This document shows positions 36,062 through 44,887 of a stretch of 64,000 nt of DNA, piece after piece. The position numbers and the translations under genes are program-made. The stretch is from assembly GCF_003977605.1 (NCBI RefSeq), contig NZ_RYYU01000001.1, forward strand, positions 1,254,539 through 1,318,538, written 5' to 3'. The notes under the pieces were generated by a model. That model ran no database searches. It was not told where the DNA came from and was given only the letters and a program-made list of their open reading frames with translations. Origin of the DNA: Prevotella koreensis (GTDB lineage Bacteria; Bacteroidota; Bacteroidia; Bacteroidales; Bacteroidaceae). Positions within the stretch are counted from its first letter, which is position 1. Each line of letters begins with the position of its first letter.

Positions 36062-36199
36062 ATCAAAAGGTTAATAGATTGTTTAGGTTAGTAGTAAAAA
36101 TTTAGGTTTTTAGTTATTAGATTTAGGTAAGTTTTTCATGATTGTTTAGGATGACAAAGGGAGCCGTGAGGTTACCTTTCCATTCAGAAAGGTTTTTTT
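36062..36199 (+). ncRNA. candidate small non-coding RNA
   Basis: A region of about 138 nt bounded by a consensus promoter and an intrinsic terminator, with no reading frame. It contains repeated TTTAGGTT/TTTAGGTA tracts (GTTTAGGTTAGTAG, ATTTAGGTTTTTAG, GATTTAGGTAAG) and a conserved-looking GGGAGCCGTGAGGTTACC block before the terminator. The layout fits an independently transcribed regulatory RNA. Known candidates to test include the Bacteroidales-1 motif and 6S RNA; I cannot assign it. It is divergent from the glycan operon promoter. Confidence 0.55.
36174..36199 (+). terminator. intrinsic terminator of the candidate small RNA
   Basis: ACCTTTC (36174-36180) pairs with GAAAGGT (36187-36193) across a 6-nt loop and is followed by a run of T. 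A second stem, GCGCTACA/TGTAGCGC at 36218-36246 followed by GTTTCTTTT, lies downstream and could act as a backup. Confidence 0.75.
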
Positions 36200-36217
36200 A
36201 GTTAAACATATTTTTAT

Positions 36218-36255
36218 GCGCTACAGTTCGTTGAGAATTGTAGCGCGTTTCTTTT
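36218..36255 (+). terminator. second strong hairpin terminator
   Basis: Stem GCGCTACA (36218-36225) with TGTAGCGC (36239-36246), extended by TTC/GAA inside, then GTTTCTTTT. On the minus strand the following bases are not T-rich, so it acts on plus-strand transcripts. Confidence 0.7.
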
Positions 36256-36337
36256 ATGGGAATTATTGGTGTCCGCAAAAAACATAAAAGCGAGAAATCT
36301 TGGCTCTACTGTCCCTGCAAATAGTACTTTCTGGTAT

Positions 36338-36424
36338 AATGGACATTGGGTAAGCAGAGAATCTCTCTAATATTATTAATGGACATTGGGTAGGCTGGTA
36401 ATTCAAGCCTACCCAATGTCCATT
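36338..36424. repeat. palindromic repeat with AATGGACATTGGGTA units
   Basis: AATGGACATTGGGTA occurs directly at 36338-36352 and 36378-36392 and inverted at 36410-36424. The last two form a long stem with arms extended by GGCT/AGCC. It lies downstream of hmuV and could end or stabilise the hmu message. Confidence 0.7.
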
Positions 36425-36502
36425 ACGCATAGAAATATAAATGCCTGTCAAAGCAAACACATCTCTTCTTTATTTCATTACATACAAGCCCTTATCCCTG
36501 TA

Positions 36503-36832
36503 TCATTCGGGCACATAAATTATCTCTCCGTTTTCGAGTTCGTATGCTATTCCCACTTTTTTTCCACTCGTTCCGGAGGTTTTACTTTGGTCTTTCTGGG
36601 GCGTATATCTCTCTATTTTTTGCCCTTTCTTGGTTATTATCTCCATGTTTTCCTTGCCCGGGTTCTTCACCATTGTGAAATTTGCCGTGCTGAACATCTC
36701 CGTCATGCTGTATCGCGTTACCAAAGCAACCATCAGGGCGACGGCAAACACCATAGCCACATCAAAGAGATTGGAAACCACACTCATTGGGTCAACGTCC
36801 TCATTGGCGGATAAGAGTCTGCGCTTTCTCAT
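36503..36832 (-). CDS. hmuV: HmuV-like DUF2149 membrane protein
   Basis: A 109-residue protein with one transmembrane helix (about residues 22-42) preceded by ANEDVDPMSVVSNLFDVAMV, the hallmark of DUF2149, and a periplasmic tail. This is the ExbD-like position in the operon: the gene overlaps the TolQ/ExbB-like hmuU by 4 nt (ATGA). In P. gingivalis the last gene of hmuYRSTUV has the same description. It probably forms an energising complex with HmuU for the chelatase or the receptor; that role is inferred. Confidence 0.85.
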   Translation of the reverse strand: MRKRRLLSANEDVDPMSVVSNLFDVAMVFAVALMVALVTRYSMTEMFSTANFTMVKNPGKENMEIITKKGQKIERYTPQKDQSKTSGTSGKKVGIAYELENGEIIYVPE

Positions 36833-37431
36833 ACTTTTGCGTTTTTATTGTTCAACAACTCCGACAAGAACTCAAGTTGAATAATGTCTTGCATATACCA
36901 ACGCCGTTTCACCTGTAGCGTCACCACTCCCACCGCTCCGGAGAAAAGACCTACCACAGTGGTGGCAAAAGCCACCTGCATGTTATAAGCCATTGAAGCA
37001 ATATCACCGGTTGACAGACCTACAAGAGCAGGTCCCATAGGAATCAGTGTACCCATCAATCCGAGCACCGGACCAAGTTTTGAGAGTGTTTTTGAAACTC
37101 CCATATCCTTGTCGGCCTCAACTTCATACTGTGCCAGCAGTCTTTCGACGTTCGCCCTACTGTCTTTTACCTCCAATATGCGATGTGCATAAACCATCAG
37201 AAGCGAGGAGTCATTCTTCGGCAGACGTTCTTCAAGACCTTCAATATTGTCGATTGAGAGCGTTTCAAATTCTTTTTTCACTACGTATTGCATCTTTCTA
37301 ACATTGATATAGCGACCGAAGAACGTACCGATAAGCACCAATGAACGCCCAAAGAAAATCAACAGCAGAATTATTACGGGCACTAACAATCCCGTTGAAA
37401 TCCAAAATAAGAAATCTGATATGTATGTCAT
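36829..37431 (-). CDS. hmuU: HmuU-like MotA/TolQ/ExbB proton-channel family protein
   Basis: A 200-residue protein with three helices: one near residues 10-38 and two in the C-terminal half (GPVLGLMGTLIPMGPAL and MQVAFATTVVGLFSGAVG), where the TolQ/ExbB family channel residues lie. A cytoplasmic loop of about 80 residues separates them. It is 92 nt after hmuT and overlaps hmuV. Its job is presumably to couple the proton gradient to haem handling. Confidence 0.88.
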   Translation of the reverse strand: MTYISDFLFWISTGLLVPVIILLLIFFGRSLVLIGTFFGRYINVRKMQYVVKKEFETLSIDNIEGLEERLPKNDSSLLMVYAHRILEVKDSRANVERLLAQYEVEADKDMGVSKTLSKLGPVLGLMGTLIPMGPALVGLSTGDIASMAYNMQVAFATTVVGLFSGAVGVVTLQVKRRWYMQDIIQLEFLSELLNNKNAKV

Positions 37432-37523
37432 TTTTACGTTTTATTTTATGTTCAATATTTATGAGAACCGCCTTTCGGCAGGCGATGCCATATAATCGGA
37501 TACCGATATTGACTGCCAAAGCA

Positions 37524-38228
37524 TCACTGTTGTTCTCTTTTTTTTATTCTCTTTTTGTTTTTAAATGTATGAGAAGCAAAGCCCACGGACGCAAGTATTA
37601 TAAATAACAGAAAAAATCCGGCCAGTGCAAGCCAGTCGATGTCATTAGAATGGCTGTTCTTGACATTGCCATTAACAGTGGCAAGTATGCCGAACATTGC
37701 CACAAGTACTTCTGAAAGGAAGAGCATTTCGATACGCACTTCACGCTCGCCGACAAATTTCCGCAACAACAAGACTGCGGTAGGAACGAGCAAAAGTATT
37801 ATGGCCGACATGCCGTAAGCAATGAGTTGGAATGAAGTTCCGGTGAGAGTGAATATTGCTTCGACAAGAATGCCGAACACGATAGGGAAGATTGCCACCC
37901 CTGGAAACATGGTAAGGAGAGTTCCGACGATACGTGTTCGACGTTTTGCCAATCTGTATTGCGGCACACGAATAACAAAAATGCAATATGCAAGTTGCAC
38001 AATGACATCAACACTCAGCACCACAGCGATGTCGAGCATCAAAGCACTGTCGGCCAACCATGCACTTATCTGTGTCTTAGATTGCTCTATTGCCACATTC
38101 CAAACAAGTGCAACGAAGAGCGACAGCACAACAACAGACACAAACATTGTGGTTCGTGCGACCAAGGTTTGTTTCAATACGAAATTGAAACAAACCAAAA
38201 TCATCAATATAGATACAACAGACTCCAT
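37524..38228 (-). CDS. hmuT: HmuT-like polytopic membrane protein of the haem operon
   Basis: A 234-residue membrane protein with about six helices and no recognised catalytic motif. It corresponds by position, size and hydrophobicity to hmuT of the P. gingivalis hmuYRSTUV operon. The start codon overlaps the hmuS stop by 1 nt (TAATG arrangement), so translation is coupled to the chelatase-like gene and the two products probably work together. The last residues are lysine/arginine-rich (KNKKRIKKREQQ), predicted cytoplasmic. Confidence 0.75.
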   Translation of the reverse strand: MESVVSILMILVCFNFVLKQTLVARTTMFVSVVVLSLFVALVWNVAIEQSKTQISAWLADSALMLDIAVVLSVDVIVQLAYCIFVIRVPQYRLAKRRTRIVGTLLTMFPGVAIFPIVFGILVEAIFTLTGTSFQLIAYGMSAIILLLVPTAVLLLRKFVGEREVRIEMLFLSEVLVAMFGILATVNGNVKNSHSNDIDWLALAGFFLLFIILASVGFASHTFKNKKRIKKREQQ

Positions 38229-41200
38229 TATTTGTGATTGTCTTCGGTCTCTCTTTGTCTGCGGCTTCGACGCACTATCAGTACCAATGCCAGAATCACA
38301 ACCACTGCAACCACACTGACAACAACGTTGCTGAGCACACTCTTATCGTTGTCGGCATCATCGCCAAGAGTCTCTTTCTTCATCTTCATGCCCTGCTTTC
38401 CATTCACTTGTCCTTCTCTTATCTTCTCTATATTATCCTTATATAATTTAGAAGAAGTCTTGTCTGAAGAGTTTTCGGCAATGAAATCGCGCAGTTTTAC
38501 ATTATCACAAACAAATCCGGAGCATGAGGGTTTGTGCTTGTTAACAAGTTCAATATGTAACTGTGACAATGCTCTGACCTTTTCGTTCCCGGCTTTCCAC
38601 ATTCCCTTACGCGCACTTTCAAGCATCACCGCGGTTATTTCTTCGATTGCGGCGGGATTCTTCTGCTCGAAGAAGTCTTTCACTCCGAGATTATGTTTGT
38701 CATTGATATAAACATCAAACAACTCATCCCAGAACTCGTTATCTATGGCATTAGGTTTCATAACCTCCCATCCGTAAGTGTTCTGCACTATCTCTGCAAA
38801 GCCACCCGCTGCGCTTGCCCCGCCTTTCATCTTCTCTTTTATATAGAAAGGATTGAATATTGTGGAGCGGCTTTCTACTCCTATCGCCTCCTTAACTTCC
38901 TGCATTCGCATATTGTTATGATTGCGATAATCGCTAAGATAAGCATCAGGGTCTTTTCCGGTAACTTGGTTTACTGCGAGATTCAGTCCACCCATGAACT
39001 CATAAACATGGTCAAGACTCAAAGCGCCCCATGTGTTGCTCTGCCTTGGCTGTATGACAACATCGGTTCGTGTCAATGCGGCCTCAAAAGCATATTGCTT
39101 GAACGACTCCCAATTATCGGCATCTCCATAGAACGCACCCATATTATTTATATAAGTATCTGCAACCTCCGAGCGTTTCTCCCATCTGTCGCTGCTCATC
39201 ACCATTGCCTGAATACCGGTTCCATAGTTGCCGTTAACGCCACCGAACACGCGTCGGGAAGCGAACTGACGTGCCTCCTTGGGCGACACTCCTTTGTCGA
39301 TAAGCAAGCGTTCAGACTCTTTCAAACCTTCAGAAACTTGGTTTTCATACTTGTCGTCCTTTGCTTCGGCAGCCATTTCCACCGCTCTGTTGATTAGGAA
39401 TAGGCGCGAGGCGGCAAGGTCTCTCAACTGTCCCGATGTCTGCACAACAACATCTATGCGCGGCCTACCCAATTCCTTGGATGGTATCAGTTTGATATCT
39501 GACACACGACCGAAAGCATCTCTTATCGGCTCAACTCCCAACATGTAAAGTATCTGTGCTATTGTGGCACCCTCTGTCTCTACAAACTCGCCGCTCCAAA
39601 GCGTGTAACTAACCTTTCGCGGAATGCTGTCGTTGTGACGCTTGCGATACATTTCGATAGTATTCTCTGCCAGTTCCTTACCTTTTTCCCATGCCATTTC
39701 GCTTGGTGTGGCCTCTGCGTTTATGCCAAAAAGATTACGACCGGTGGGAATAGTGTTCGGATTTGCTATCGGGTCGCCACCCGGTGACGGCATGGTATAA
39801 CCGCCGTTCATCGCGTTGATGATACTTTCTAACTCGATTATCGGACTTTCGAGTAGGTTTTTCTTATATGTTCCAACATTCTTTATTGTGCGTTCCACCT
39901 CCATTACGGCGTACGAAAACTCCTTGTCTTGCTTCGAATAAGATTTCTGTTCCTGTTTTTTGTCCATCATACCCATAGGCATTTGTCCTTTCATCTTGCC
40001 CGAAGAACTCATTGCTTTCATCATAGCCGGTGGCATTCCTCCTTTCGGAGAGCCTTTCTTAGAGATGGATTTCATGGCATCAGTCATTGCTTTCGGCATA
40101 TTGCCCGACTTCATACCCGCTCCTTTCGGCATACCGCTACTTGACGAGCCATTACCCATACCCATCCCCATATAACTATTTGGTTCTGTGAGCGAACGAT
40201 ATATTTCGTGCGCCTTTTCGAGTTCCTGCTTTGATATTCCGGTCATTTGACACAGCATCTCGTCTGTCACAGGGCGATTATTGGAGAGCAATCGAGCCAC
40301 CATACCTCTCGCCGGAACTACATAACGCTGTGTGAAAAGCGGCTTATGTTTTAGCAAACCGTTGTCGGCACGGCCTTTCAACTTGTCTAAAGCGAACAAA
40401 GAATAAGCGATAGGGTCTGTGCTCATGGCATATACACTGCTCTCTATTCGTGCCGGTTCGTAAGGTATTCCCAAGGTATAGAGTTGCCCTGTCACCTTCT
40501 CCATTGCGAGTTCTTCAGCGAAGTTCTCTATTCTCATTATGTCATCGGCGCTATATGGCTTGCCTTTTACACTATCAAGACCAAGGTCTCGATGTATTCC
40601 GAGTTTTATGGCGAGTGCTTTCACGTCGAGCGAAGCCTTCTCTGTTCCGGGCAAATTCTTACCTACCTTGTCATTATATATCTTTATCTTGTCTTCCAGT
40701 TCCTTATAAGTACCGCGCAATTGGCTTTCCATAAATGGCGGAGTGAGATAAGACTGCAGTCCGGCATACGAACGACGCTTGGCAATCAGTCCCTCTCCCA
40801 CATTTCCAATGGTATATAGATAGAAATGAGGAATTGCTCCTACGAGTCGGTCGGGCCAGTCTTCTGCACCCAAAGCCACTTGTTTCTTTGGCGTAAACTC
40901 AAGACTTCCGTGAGTTCCGAAGTGGATGAGGACATCGGCATTGAATCCATATTGCACCCACAGATACGATGCGATGTAAGTGTGTGGAGGTGCGGCATCC
41001 GTACCATGTGCTATCTTGAAAGAGTCGTCACCTTTTCCCGCAGAGTTCTGAGGGAGCAATACCACGTTTCCAAAGCGCAATCTTGCTATTCCAAGTTTGC
41101 CATCCGGCGTACTCATATATTCTCCCGGAAATTCTCCGAAGGCATTAACCACTTCTTTATATTTCTCCGGGCGGATTGTTTTCTTTATCCAACTCTCATA

Positions 41201-42526
41201 TTGCTTTTTATCTATGAGTTCCGGTTTTCCGTTCTTCATGAAGTCATTAAAAGCCCCTTCTGCGTATGTTCCGAACACAGCACCTTGCGACTGTATCATA
41301 TTTACAAGTTCAAGAGCAGAGTTTGGAAGTCCTGAAACATCGTAACCCTCACTCTTCAATTTAAGAAGAAGATTGTAAAGTGAGGCTCCCACTTCCATTC
41401 CTCCTGCTGTCATGGCGTTCTGTCCCGGACCTTTATAATAATAAATCGCCACACGCTTTTCCTTATTTTGCTTGTGTTTCAGCCCTATATAGTTGTTCAC
41501 CGTCTTAACGAATGTTTCCAATCGCTCCGGAATAGGTTTCACATAACGCAGACCATCGTCCCCTATATAATGGGCAAAAAGTGCGAATGAGCGCAGCGCA
41601 CCATCAATTTCCGGCATCACAACACTCTGCGATAAGAAGCCGCCACTCATTCCCATCTTGTCGTTTTCCCAATCTTCAACGAGGCGATTTACGTTGAGTG
41701 GCGAGAACAGGGGTACGTTCTTCTCTTTCAAGAACATAACTATATTATCGCCCAAACGCCCGTGCGCCATATTTATTACTGCCGATACATTGATGCTGTC
41801 GCAATGTTTTTCGTCAATAAACTGTCGAATAGAGTTTAGCGGATACACAATATTACCCGTTGCTTCCAGTTTTTCGATAAGTTCTTTTGGTTCTCCCATT
41901 TGTCCGGTTATTATTATTCCCGGAGCATTATCTTTCCATATTCCTTTCTTTTTCAGGAACTCATGATATTCGGCAACAGATGCAAACTGCGCGTCTTCGT
42001 CGTCTTTCTTATCGGGGTCGGTATGGAAAAGCAACTTCGTTATATGCTCAACAACCGGTTTCGGGGTAGGAGCATAGATAAGTTTCTTGTCAACATACTT
42101 GCGCAAGTATAACAACATGTTATGATAATTCTCCCTGCCGCCACTGCCGATATACTGCTTCAATGTATCGGCAGTAATCGAATCCATATTCGTGAAGTCA
42201 TTTTCCGGATTAGTAACCATCGTGCACAGCACCGGCGTTCCGTTCCCTGCAATCTCCTTTATCCGTTCTCTCTGCTCTTCGGTGAGTCTCAACCCCATTG
42301 AGGTTATCAATACGATGTCGTAATCATCCAACTCATCGAGATTGTCAAGACTCACATCCGATATTTTAATCATCGGATTATCTATTGCTTTTGCTATATG
42401 TCCGAGAGTTATCGCTTGGTAATTCACGAATGCGACCTTAGTCCTTCCAAGCCATACATTCCATGCTACCGTGCCCAAAACCAAGAGAAGCGCGATGACA
42501 GTTGCTATTATTATCTTCTTTTTCAT
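38228..42526 (-). CDS. hmuS: HmuS, CobN-like chelatase of the haem operon
   Basis: A 1432-residue CobN/magnesium-chelatase-subunit-H family protein, anchored by an N-terminal helix (about residues 4-25) and a C-terminal helix (about 1392-1415). Family text includes HFGTHGSLEFTPKKQVAL and NNMRMQEVKEAIGVESRSTIFNP-type segments. CobN inserts cobalt into corrinoids, but this operon has no CobST partners; recent work on related HmuS proteins points to iron removal from haem, from memory. A Met/Gly/Lys/Ser-rich insert (residues about 790-855: NSYMGMGMGNG, GGMPPAMMKAM, GQMPMGMMDKK) interrupts the fold and is odd for the family. The gene starts 5 nt after hmuR. Confidence 0.9.
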   Translation of the reverse strand: MKKKIIIATVIALLLVLGTVAWNVWLGRTKVAFVNYQAITLGHIAKAIDNPMIKISDVSLDNLDELDDYDIVLITSMGLRLTEEQRERIKEIAGNGTPVLCTMVTNPENDFTNMDSITADTLKQYIGSGGRENYHNMLLYLRKYVDKKLIYAPTPKPVVEHITKLLFHTDPDKKDDEDAQFASVAEYHEFLKKKGIWKDNAPGIIITGQMGEPKELIEKLEATGNIVYPLNSIRQFIDEKHCDSINVSAVINMAHGRLGDNIVMFLKEKNVPLFSPLNVNRLVEDWENDKMGMSGGFLSQSVVMPEIDGALRSFALFAHYIGDDGLRYVKPIPERLETFVKTVNNYIGLKHKQNKEKRVAIYYYKGPGQNAMTAGGMEVGASLYNLLLKLKSEGYDVSGLPNSALELVNMIQSQGAVFGTYAEGAFNDFMKNGKPELIDKKQYESWIKKTIRPEKYKEVVNAFGEFPGEYMSTPDGKLGIARLRFGNVVLLPQNSAGKGDDSFKIAHGTDAAPPHTYIASYLWVQYGFNADVLIHFGTHGSLEFTPKKQVALGAEDWPDRLVGAIPHFYLYTIGNVGEGLIAKRRSYAGLQSYLTPPFMESQLRGTYKELEDKIKIYNDKVGKNLPGTEKASLDVKALAIKLGIHRDLGLDSVKGKPYSADDIMRIENFAEELAMEKVTGQLYTLGIPYEPARIESSVYAMSTDPIAYSLFALDKLKGRADNGLLKHKPLFTQRYVVPARGMVARLLSNNRPVTDEMLCQMTGISKQELEKAHEIYRSLTEPNSYMGMGMGNGSSSSGMPKGAGMKSGNMPKAMTDAMKSISKKGSPKGGMPPAMMKAMSSSGKMKGQMPMGMMDKKQEQKSYSKQDKEFSYAVMEVERTIKNVGTYKKNLLESPIIELESIINAMNGGYTMPSPGGDPIANPNTIPTGRNLFGINAEATPSEMAWEKGKELAENTIEMYRKRHNDSIPRKVSYTLWSGEFVETEGATIAQILYMLGVEPIRDAFGRVSDIKLIPSKELGRPRIDVVVQTSGQLRDLAASRLFLINRAVEMAAEAKDDKYENQVSEGLKESERLLIDKGVSPKEARQFASRRVFGGVNGNYGTGIQAMVMSSDRWEKRSEVADTYINNMGAFYGDADNWESFKQYAFEAALTRTDVVIQPRQSNTWGALSLDHVYEFMGGLNLAVNQVTGKDPDAYLSDYRNHNNMRMQEVKEAIGVESRSTIFNPFYIKEKMKGGASAAGGFAEIVQNTYGWEVMKPNAIDNEFWDELFDVYINDKHNLGVKDFFEQKNPAAIEEITAVMLESARKGMWKAGNEKVRALSQLHIELVNKHKPSCSGFVCDNVKLRDFIAENSSDKTSSKLYKDNIEKIREGQVNGKQGMKMKKETLGDDADNDKSVLSNVVVSVVAVVVILALVLIVRRSRRQRETEDNHK

Positions 42527-42531
42527 AATTG

Positions 42532-44793
42532 TTATAGTTTTAGCAAATCAGAGATATTAATGCCCAGTGTGGCCACGAACATTATACCGTTGTTGGGCAA
42601 CTGAACTGCCGAATCCACCGCTTTATCTTTATAATTGAACAAGTTCTCAATCATAAATCCCACATTTATGCTTCGTGGTAGTTCCGAACGCAGGTTCAGA
42701 GAGCATATCGTGCGCGGGTCATAAATCGTTCTTATGTACACATTTTCTTTACTATTATAAGAATATCTCGTAATTCTCGACACCCAGTTACCATTGAAGG
42801 CCAGCGATGTAGTTGTCTTTCCGATCTTCTTTCTGTACTGAACATTGATGCGTGCACTATGCGGACGCAGCCACGACATATTGTATCCGTCGCGCTTATC
42901 ATAATCATACACGTAAGCGTATGCACCCGAAAGAGACAAACCGAACGTTGTCTTGTAGTTTGCCGTGGCTTCTATTCCGGTCGTTTTCACATTGAAAGCA
43001 TTTGCATAACGCATGCTATACGACTTTCCCGGATCAATATATTCATACGCTATTTTATTATTATAGCGATTATGATAGGCCGAAACGGAAACATTCAGCA
43101 ACTTGTAATCATACTCCACCGATGCTGAAATCTGACTTCCTATTTCCGGTTTAAGGTCTTTATTGCCATACATCATTATTCCTATTCCACCCATATTGAA
43201 CTCTTGGTAAAGTTCTTTGAGATTCGGGATGCGGTATCCGCGCGAATAGTTGGCACGCAAGGTGATGGTGCTCATCGGCCTGTAAAGCACCGAAAGTTTC
43301 GGAGTGAGATGAAACTTGTAGTGCAATCCCTTGTCTCCACGCACTCCCATTACCACATTAAGCTTGTCATTGATGCGCCAGTCTTCTTGGAGGCAAGCCG
43401 AGAAGCAGTTCATTTTCACGTCGCCGGTATCTTTCATGAAATAGTGTTTCAGTCTTTCGGTACTGAAATCAATGCCGGCACTGATAGCGTGTTGTCCGAA
43501 AGTACCGGCGTAATACAATCTGAACACGTCATTAATATTGCGATAAACCTTTTCTTTCATTGTGATAAGGTCATACACATTATTCTTCAAATAAACATCT
43601 TTCAGGAAAGAGCACTCGATGTTCTGACGTTCATCAACATACCATTTCAGCCTACTGCTCACAACAAAGTCTTCGTATCGTTGGTGATAGCGGCGTGTTG
43701 CCGGTGACGGACGCGTGTTCGCATAATACGAGCCACGCAAATCAAGACTGAGACGGTCGGTGAAACGATATACAAACTTTTGTCCCACATCGATAATCCT
43801 ATATCCGTATATAGACGTATTTTCAGGTTCTGCCTTTATTTGCGTAACCGTTCCGTCGGGATTTATCACGTCTTGTACTTTTCCTTCTTTGTCTTTTATT
43901 TCGTAAGTATCGCGTTTTCTGAATCCATAAGTCGTAAGTGAAGAGAAACGTTTCTTGTTCACTCCTGCCGAAACGGCATACGACTCGCCGTTTATACCGG
44001 CATATCTTGCATGTAGGTTTATGCTTAACGGCCGCACATTTTTCTTCGTAATGATGTTTATAACACCTCCTATTGCACGGCTGTCATATAATGTTGCGGC
44101 GGCTCCTCTCACCACTTCAACCCTTTCAATGTTGTCAACATTGAACCTGTTATAGTCAATATTATTAGCCCCACTCTCACCACTTATACGCTCACCATCA
44201 ATAAGAAAGAGCACTGCTTTGCTGTCCATGCCCTGATAAGTGATTTCTGTGGCCTGACTCATTTCGTTGTAACTAAACTGCACTCCCGGCAAAGTACGCT
44301 CTAAGAGAGCCGTAAGGTCTGTGGGATTTATGTTTTCTATCTCTTCGCGAGATATTACTCTCGTTATCACCGGCACATCTTTCAGCGGTCTTTCATGCTG
44401 TGTTCCTGTCACCACAACCTCATCAATGCTCAAGTCAGAAGGTTTCATCTTCACAACGATAGGCGCGTCATCGGCGGGCGAGACATTTACTTTACTTACA
44501 GAATATCCCACATAACTGATATTCAATACATATTTACAGTTTTGCTGAAAACCGATTCGGAACTCTCCTTTGGCATTTGTCCCGACTGCAATGTTGGTTC
44601 CCGACACCACTATAGATGCCCCTGCAAGCGGATTTCCCCTCTCGTCAGTAACCACGCCGGTCACCTCATATCGCATCGGATTGGAGGTTTCATCATTTGA
44701 ATGGGCAGAAACAGAAACTGTAACGAGCAACGCAACGAGCAGAAAAAGTAATTTATTCATACCACTATAATCTGATGTCTGAATGTTTTTCAA
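42532..44793 (-). CDS. hmuR: HmuR, TonB-dependent outer-membrane haem receptor
   Basis: A 753-residue receptor. A signal peptide (about residues 12-30) is followed by a carboxypeptidase-like regulatory domain (GVVTDERGNPLAGASIVVSG), a plug with VVVTGTQHERPLKDVPV as the TonB box/plug start and IDGERISGESGANNIDYN, then a 22-strand barrel ending in a hydrophobic C-terminus. The residues RIPNLKELYQEF and NKDLKPEIGSQ correspond to the haem-ligand region that is YRAP/NPDL in P. gingivalis HmuR, with YRIP here. It lies between hmuY and hmuS. In this operon it imports haem delivered by HmuY. Confidence 0.9.
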   Translation of the reverse strand: MKNIQTSDYSGMNKLLFLLVALLVTVSVSAHSNDETSNPMRYEVTGVVTDERGNPLAGASIVVSGTNIAVGTNAKGEFRIGFQQNCKYVLNISYVGYSVSKVNVSPADDAPIVVKMKPSDLSIDEVVVTGTQHERPLKDVPVITRVISREEIENINPTDLTALLERTLPGVQFSYNEMSQATEITYQGMDSKAVLFLIDGERISGESGANNIDYNRFNVDNIERVEVVRGAAATLYDSRAIGGVINIITKKNVRPLSINLHARYAGINGESYAVSAGVNKKRFSSLTTYGFRKRDTYEIKDKEGKVQDVINPDGTVTQIKAEPENTSIYGYRIIDVGQKFVYRFTDRLSLDLRGSYYANTRPSPATRRYHQRYEDFVVSSRLKWYVDERQNIECSFLKDVYLKNNVYDLITMKEKVYRNINDVFRLYYAGTFGQHAISAGIDFSTERLKHYFMKDTGDVKMNCFSACLQEDWRINDKLNVVMGVRGDKGLHYKFHLTPKLSVLYRPMSTITLRANYSRGYRIPNLKELYQEFNMGGIGIMMYGNKDLKPEIGSQISASVEYDYKLLNVSVSAYHNRYNNKIAYEYIDPGKSYSMRYANAFNVKTTGIEATANYKTTFGLSLSGAYAYVYDYDKRDGYNMSWLRPHSARINVQYRKKIGKTTTSLAFNGNWVSRITRYSYNSKENVYIRTIYDPRTICSLNLRSELPRSINVGFMIENLFNYKDKAVDSAVQLPNNGIMFVATLGINISDLLKL

Positions 44794-44826
44794 TTTATAT
44801 CACAGTCTTTTCCAATACCTACAAAC

Positions 44827-44870
44827 CCATTTCCAACCCACCGGTCGCACACCGGTGAGTTGGAAAATGG
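44827..44870. promoter_or_regulatory. strong hairpin between hmuY and hmuR
   Basis: CCATTTCCAACCCACCGGT pairs with ACCGGTGAGTTGGAAAATGG to give a stem of about 18 bp with one mismatch and one bulge. It sits in the 94-nt gap between the hmuY stop and the hmuR start. No T-run follows, so RNA processing or partial attenuation, giving more hmuY than hmuR message, is more likely than full termination. Confidence 0.65.
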
Positions 44871-44887
44871 AATTTATACTTACCTGA

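Noticed and set aside
38228..42526. Cobalt chelatase CobN for vitamin B12 synthesis
   Set aside because: No CobS/CobT or other cobalamin genes nearby; the surrounding hmu genes and membrane anchors indicate HmuS.
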